NCBI GenBank assembly: GCA_965276665.1
Contig: OZ255620.1
Span: 1,860,001 to 1,924,000, forward strand
Length of the DNA: 64,000 nucleotides
DNA from: CAWGJC01 sp965276665
GTDB taxonomy: Bacteria; Pseudomonadota; Alphaproteobacteria; Acetobacterales; Acetobacteraceae
Direction: 5' to 3'
Part shown: in pieces, positions 60,396-64,000 of the stretch
Layout: each line of letters begins with the position of its first letter
How positions within the stretch are numbered: position 1 is the first letter of the stretch
Program-made: the position numbers and the translations under genes
Notes under the pieces: generated by a model
Database searches by the model: none
What the model was told of the DNA's origin: nothing
The model's input: only the letters and a program-made list of their open reading frames with translations

Positions 60396-60498
60396 GAGCA
60401 ACATCCGATCGAATGGAATCGTTCGATCGGATAAAGTTGCTCGCCAGCAAACGAAGCTGGAGCGACTTCCGATCCTCTTTGATCGGAAATCACTCCAG
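60396..60498. repeat. Pair of imperfect palindromes upstream of the glutamine synthetase-like gene
   Basis: First: gagcaacatccgatcgaa (60396-60413) facing ttcgatcggataaagttgctc (60422-60442). Second: ctggagcgacttccgatc (60457-60474) facing gatcggaaatcactccag (60481-60498). Both contain the core ccgatc/gatcgg and would form long stem-loops. The ctagagc lead-in is also seen at about 48745. They are either a repeat family (REP-like) or regulatory hairpins in the 203-base gap 60359-60561, which otherwise holds nothing visible. Confidence 0.7.
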
Positions 60499-60561
60499 AG
60501 CGGTTCGCCCGGGAGAACCAGAGCCCTCGCGGGCGACGGCGCTTCATGCGATGGAGCGGGC

Positions 60562-60876
60562 ATGCGGGGCATCGTCAATCGCATCGTGAGGATCGTGGTG
60601 CTGGTGGTGGCGGCGCTCTGCTTCCTGCTTGCGATGTTCCTCGACTGGGACGGTCTCGCGCGCATGCTCGGTCTGGAGGGCATGGCGGCCCGCGTCGCGC
60701 TCGCCGCCTGCGTCGCGGTTGCGGTGGCGTTCGTCGTCGCGCGTCTCGGCCGCAAGCCGCCGAAGCAAGCGGCCGCGCGGCGGACGCCGCGGAAGCGGCC
60801 GGCGGCGGCGCGGAAGAAACCTAGCCGCGCTGGCGCGGGTCGAGCGCGTCGCGCAGCCCGTCGCCCACGAGGTTGA
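60562..60876 (+). CDS. Small two-helix membrane protein with basic tail
   Basis: 104 residues with two hydrophobic segments (IVVLVVAALCFLLAMFL, about 10-27, and AALAACVAVAVAFVVARL-like, about 44-62), then a long Arg/Lys/Ala/Pro tail (RKPPKQAAARRTPRKRPAAA) of more than 40 residues. ATG 60562 has GGAGCGGGC before it. The last 56 bases run antisense into the dppC-like gene, and the tail may be longer than in true homologues. It is the only plus-strand gene in this region. I recognise no family. It could be a chance ORF, but the hydrophobic pattern and ribosome-binding site favour a gene. Confidence 0.45.
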   Translation: MRGIVNRIVRIVVLVVAALCFLLAMFLDWDGLARMLGLEGMAARVALAACVAVAVAFVVARLGRKPPKQAAARRTPRKRPAAARKKPSRAGAGRARRAARRPRG

Positions 60877-61735
60877 AGGCGAGCACCGAGAGCACGATCG
60901 CGACGCCGGGAAAGATCGCGAGCCAGGGCGCCTGGGTGAGGAAGCGCTGCGCCGAATTCAGCATCGATCCCCAAGAGGGCGCGGGCGGCTGCTGGCCGAG
61001 ACCGAGGAAGGAGAGGCTCGATTCCGCGAGGATCGCCTGCGCGATCGCGAGCGTCGCCTGCACCAGAACCGGCGGCACGATGTTCGGCAGCACGTGGCGC
61101 ACGGCGACGCGCCAGGCCGGGTTGCCCAGCGCACGCGCCGCCTCGACATAGTCGTTCGTCGTCGCGTCCAGGGTCGCGCCGCGCGCCACCCGCACGAAGC
61201 GCGGCGCGGTGGTGATGCCGATCGCGATCATCGCATTGGCGAGATCGGGCCCGAGAAAAGCGGCAAGCGCGATCGCGAGGATGAGGAACGGCACGGCCAG
61301 CATCGCGTCCACCAGCCGGCCGATCACCGCATCGGCGATGCCGCCGGCAAAGCCTGCGATCAGCCCGAGCGGCACGCCGATGCCGGCCGCGATCACCACC
61401 GAGATCACGCCGGCGAGCAGGCTCGCCCGCGCGCCGAACACCACACGGGAGAACACGTCGCGTCCGTTCTCGTCCGTGCCCATCCAGTGCGCGAAGCTCG
61501 GCGGCTTGCGGATCGTGGTCCAGCTCGTCGCATCCGGACTGTATTGCGTGACCAGCGGCGCCGCGATCGCCATCAGCACGAACACGGCGATGACGACGAG
61601 GCCGACCACCGCCGCTCGGCGGCGCAGGAAGCGGGCGAGCGCCAGCCGGCGCGGGCTTTGCGTCAAGACGATTGCGGGCGCGGCCGGCTTGGCGGCGGCC
61701 GAGGCTGCGGTGGCGGCGGTGGCGGTGGCGCTCAT
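60821..61735 (-). CDS. Dipeptide-type ABC transporter permease (DppC-like)
   Basis: A 304-residue inner-membrane permease. The extended Ala/Pro N-terminus leads to the first helix (AAVVGLVVIAVFVLMAIAAP), then HWMGTDENGRDVFSRVVFGA, the DppC hallmark, and the EAA loop DYVEAARALGNPAWRVAVRH. The C-terminal NLVGDGLRDALDPRQRG is typical. It pairs with the DppB-like permease, whose stop lies 7 bases upstream of this start. No ATPase (DppD/F) genes are seen between here and the next operon. Confidence 0.94.
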   Translation of the reverse strand: MSATATAATAASAAAKPAAPAIVLTQSPRRLALARFLRRRAAVVGLVVIAVFVLMAIAAPLVTQYSPDATSWTTIRKPPSFAHWMGTDENGRDVFSRVVFGARASLLAGVISVVIAAGIGVPLGLIAGFAGGIADAVIGRLVDAMLAVPFLILAIALAAFLGPDLANAMIAIGITTAPRFVRVARGATLDATTNDYVEAARALGNPAWRVAVRHVLPNIVPPVLVQATLAIAQAILAESSLSFLGLGQQPPAPSWGSMLNSAQRFLTQAPWLAIFPGVAIVLSVLAFNLVGDGLRDALDPRQRG

Positions 61736-61742
61736 ACTCCAG

Positions 61743-62687
61743 TCATCCCTGCCGCATTCTCGGGTTGATGACGACGTAGAGCAGGTCGGCGGCGAGGTTG
61801 AGCGCCACGAACAGGAAGGCGGTCACGAGCACGACGCCCTGCACCACCGGATAGTCGCGATTGAACACCGCATCGACGATCATTTTGCCGAAACCCGGGA
61901 TGCTGAAGATCTGCTCGGTCAGCACCGCGCCGGAGAGCAGCGTGCCGAATTCGAGCGCGCCGAGCGTCACCACCGGCACCAGCGCATTCCGCAGCGCATG
62001 CTTGATGACGACGCGGGTTTCGCGCAATCCCTTCGCCCGCGCGGTGCGCACGTAATCCTGGTCGAGTGCGGTGAGCATCGCGCTGCGCGTATGGCGCATC
62101 AGCACGGCGGCCGTCGCGCTGCCGAGCACGAAGGCGGGCATGATCGTGGTGGCGAGGGATTGCTTCCAATCCTCGCCGAGCGGCACGTAGCCCGATGGCG
62201 GCAGCCAGCCGAGATGCACCGAGACCAGCAGGATGAGCATGATGCCGAGCCAGAAGGGCGGCACCGACAGGCCGCCGAGCCCGATCACGTTCACCAGGTA
62301 ATCCCAGACGGAGTTGCGCCTCACCGCCGAGATCACGCCCGCCGGCACACCGATCAGCACCGCGATGACGAAGCCCATCGCCGAGAGCTGCAGCGTCACC
62401 GGGAGCTTCTGCTCGAGCAGTTGCAGCACCGGCTGGCCGATGCGCCAGCTCTGGCCGAGATTGCCGTGCGCCATGTTGCCGACCCAGTGCAGGTACTGGA
62501 TCGGCAGCGGCCGGTCGAGCCAGAGCTGCGTACGGATCTGCGCGATCACCGCCGGATCCTGCTCCTCGCCCGCCATCACCAGCGCCGGATCGCCCGGCAT
62601 GAGCTGCTGCAGCAGGAAGACGAGCATGCTGACCAGGATCAGCGTGGGAATGATCTGCGCCAGCCGCCGGCCGAGATATCCGCGCAC
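61743..62687 (-). CDS. Dipeptide-type ABC transporter permease (DppB-like)
   Basis: A 314-residue inner-membrane permease starting MRGYLGRRLAQIIPTLILVS, with MPGDPALVMAG, GNLGQSWRIGQPVLQLLEQK and the EAA loop DYVRTARAKGLRETRVVIKH, all typical of DppB/OppB. The start is GTG at 62687, with GGGAGCGGGCG before it. It lies 10 bases after the stop of the binding-protein gene. With DppC it forms the translocation pore for a peptide or peptide-like solute. Confidence 0.94.
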   Translation of the reverse strand: MRGYLGRRLAQIIPTLILVSMLVFLLQQLMPGDPALVMAGEEQDPAVIAQIRTQLWLDRPLPIQYLHWVGNMAHGNLGQSWRIGQPVLQLLEQKLPVTLQLSAMGFVIAVLIGVPAGVISAVRRNSVWDYLVNVIGLGGLSVPPFWLGIMLILLVSVHLGWLPPSGYVPLGEDWKQSLATTIMPAFVLGSATAAVLMRHTRSAMLTALDQDYVRTARAKGLRETRVVIKHALRNALVPVVTLGALEFGTLLSGAVLTEQIFSIPGFGKMIVDAVFNRDYPVVQGVVLVTAFLFVALNLAADLLYVVINPRMRQG

Positions 62688-62697
62688 CGCCCGCTCC

Positions 62698-64000
62698 CTA
62701 ATGCGTCATCGAGAGATTCTGGAGGCGGATCATGCCGTCCGGCACCGGGCGGAAGCCGGTGAGCCTCGCGGTCATGCCGACGATGTTGCGCGGTATCCAG
62801 AGATAGATGATCGGATCGTCCTGCACGACCTGCTGCCACATCTGGCCGTAGAGATTGCGGCGCTCCGCGAGGTCCGTCACGGCGCGCGTGCGGTCGAGCA
62901 GATCGTCCACCGTCGCGTTCGAATATCCCGCCTGGTTGTTCGAGCCGCCGGTGTGCAGGAAGCTGTAAGTGTTGCCGTCGGCGTCGGGGCGGCCGGACCA
63001 GGCGATCAGATAGGATTGGAAATCGCCGCGATCCTCGGCATCGAGCGAGGCGGCGAATTCCATCATGTTGATGTGCAGATCGAAACCCGCCTCCTTCTCC
63101 ATCGACTGGATGACCTCGGCCGCCTGCTGCAGATCGGGACTGTTCGGCACGGTCATGCTGATCGGCACCGGCAGCTTGAGGCCGGTTTCCTTGAGCAGCG
63201 CCTGCGCGCGCGCGACGTCGCGCGCCGGCGGCTGGATCGAGGAGACGAAGAACGGGCTGGACGGCGGCACCGCCTGCGCGGTCGGCTCGAACATGCCCTG
63301 ATAGACCACCTGGATCAGCGCATTGCGGTCGATCGCGAGCTCGAACGCCTTGCGCACGCGCGGGTCCTGCCCGAGCGGCGTCTTGGCCCGCGCGCCGTTC
63401 GCCACGTTGATGGTGATGCCCTGATAGCCGAGCGCGTCTGACGTCACGATGCGCAGCTTCGGGTCACGCTGCAGCTCGGCGACGTCGGAGGGCGCGACCT
63501 GCTCGGAGAGATCGATGCTGCCCGCCTGCAGATTGGCGCGCCGCACCGAGCTGTCCGGCAGGATGCGGTAGATCACGCGGTCGAAATGGATCGCATCCTT
63601 GTTCCAGTAATCGGGAAAGCGTTCGAGGGTGATGTGGTCCTGCGCCACCCGCTCGCCGAACCGGAACGGCCCGGCGCAGACCGGGTGCAGCGCGAAATCG
63701 GCGCCTTCGCTCGCGGCGGCCTTCGGCGCCACGATCATCCCCGCGCGATCGGTGAGCTGGGCGAGAAACGGCGAGGACGGCGCCTTCAGCACCACGCGAA
63801 CGGTCAGAGGATCGACCACGTCCACATGGTCCATCGCGCTGATCTCGCTCTTTCGGAAGCTGCCCGGCATGGTGAGGTGGCGCTCGAGGCTCGCCTTCAC
63901 CGCGGCCGCATCCATCGTCTCGCCATCCTGGAAGGCGACGTTCGGCCGCAAATGGATGATCAGCGTCTTCGGATCCGCCCAGGCATAGCTGGTGGCGAGC
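62698..64000 (-). CDS. Peptide/solute ABC transporter binding protein (SBP family 5), 5' partial
   Basis: About 434 C-terminal residues are visible; the start and signal peptide lie beyond the right edge. The frame enters as LATSYAWADPKTLIIHLRPN and shows NVAFQDGETMDAAAV, DPLTVRVVLKAPSSPFLAQL, HPVCAGPFRFGERVAQDHIT, FPDYWNKDAIHFDRVIYRIL and FELAIDRNALIQVVYQGMFE, as in DppA-like proteins. It is the first visible gene of the permease operon. It is the closest intact relative in this window of the pseudogene at 30963-32150. Confidence 0.94.
   Translation of the reverse strand, partial: LATSYAWADPKTLIIHLRPNVAFQDGETMDAAAVKASLERHLTMPGSFRKSEISAMDHVDVVDPLTVRVVLKAPSSPFLAQLTDRAGMIVAPKAAASEGADFALHPVCAGPFRFGERVAQDHITLERFPDYWNKDAIHFDRVIYRILPDSSVRRANLQAGSIDLSEQVAPSDVAELQRDPKLRIVTSDALGYQGITINVANGARAKTPLGQDPRVRKAFELAIDRNALIQVVYQGMFEPTAQAVPPSSPFFVSSIQPPARDVARAQALLKETGLKLPVPISMTVPNSPDLQQAAEVIQSMEKEAGFDLHINMMEFAASLDAEDRGDFQSYLIAWSGRPDADGNTYSFLHTGGSNNQAGYSNATVDDLLDRTRAVTDLAERRNLYGQMWQQVVQDDPIIYLWIPRNIVGMTARLTGFRPVPDGMIRLQNLSMTH

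Overview
The window is very GC-rich, gene-dense chromosomal DNA with strong GC bias at third codon positions. It looks like an alphaproteobacterium, most plausibly Acetobacteraceae (Rhodospirillales). Pointers are a TrcR/DUF1013 regulator, a DUF1192 protein, a small heat-shock gene behind a ROSE-type RNA thermometer, zinc-free L31, and the radA-cvpA-purF-SDR order. This placement is inference; there is no rRNA gene to confirm it. I saw no rRNA, tRNA, CRISPR array, prophage or transposase gene.

Layout. 1-4.3 kb: TrcR (partial), DUF1192, hsp20, rpmE, an old yellow enzyme, and an SDR coupled to pdxY. 4.6-14.7 kb: envelope genes (NdvA-like exporter, CBS protein, mscL, alpha-2-macroglobulin, pbpC). 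15-24 kb: NCS1 permease, phospholipase D/cardiolipin synthase, SDR-purF-cvpA-radA, DUF3455 and an amidase. 24.3-31 kb: a tight run of an orphan peptide-binding protein, a receiver-PP2C phosphatase, an RsbW-like ATPase, a PAS histidine kinase and an S9 peptidase, which together read as a partner-switching signalling unit. 31-38 kb: a decayed peptide-binding protein gene, a MaoC-methyltransferase fusion, and a polar amino acid ABC transporter led by a class V aminotransferase. 38-50.5 kb: an S10 peptidase, then a type II secretion locus (prepilin peptidase, gspE F H I J K D, a C/N-like gene, gspG). That locus lacks gspL and a full gspM, has a leaderless gspI, and has a palindromic element where the gspH start should be. 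50.5-57.5 kb: a D-2-hydroxyacid dehydrogenase, a methyltransferase, an M20 amidohydrolase, and a GDP-D-rhamnose cassette (manC, gmd, rmd). 57.6-64 kb: a minus-strand run of isochorismatase-like hydrolase, N-formylglutamate amidohydrolase-like protein, glutamine synthetase-like ligase and a dipeptide-type ABC transporter, suggesting uptake and breakdown of a gamma-glutamyl, formyl or amide nitrogen compound.

A striking non-coding feature is a set of GC-rich, near-palindromic elements of about 215-265 bp (4297-4545, 20484-20725, 43644-43905, 57441-57655) plus a short perfect hairpin version (51611-51643). They share arms and core sequences. A separate MITE-like inverted-repeat element (39720-39874) supplies the stop codon of the prepilin peptidase. 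These look like mobile or recombinogenic repeats that have reshaped gene ends, most clearly at gspH.

Start sites were chosen by ribosome-binding site, overlap with the upstream stop, and family length. Where the choice is weak the entry says so. Family assignments come from motif recognition, not from database searches.
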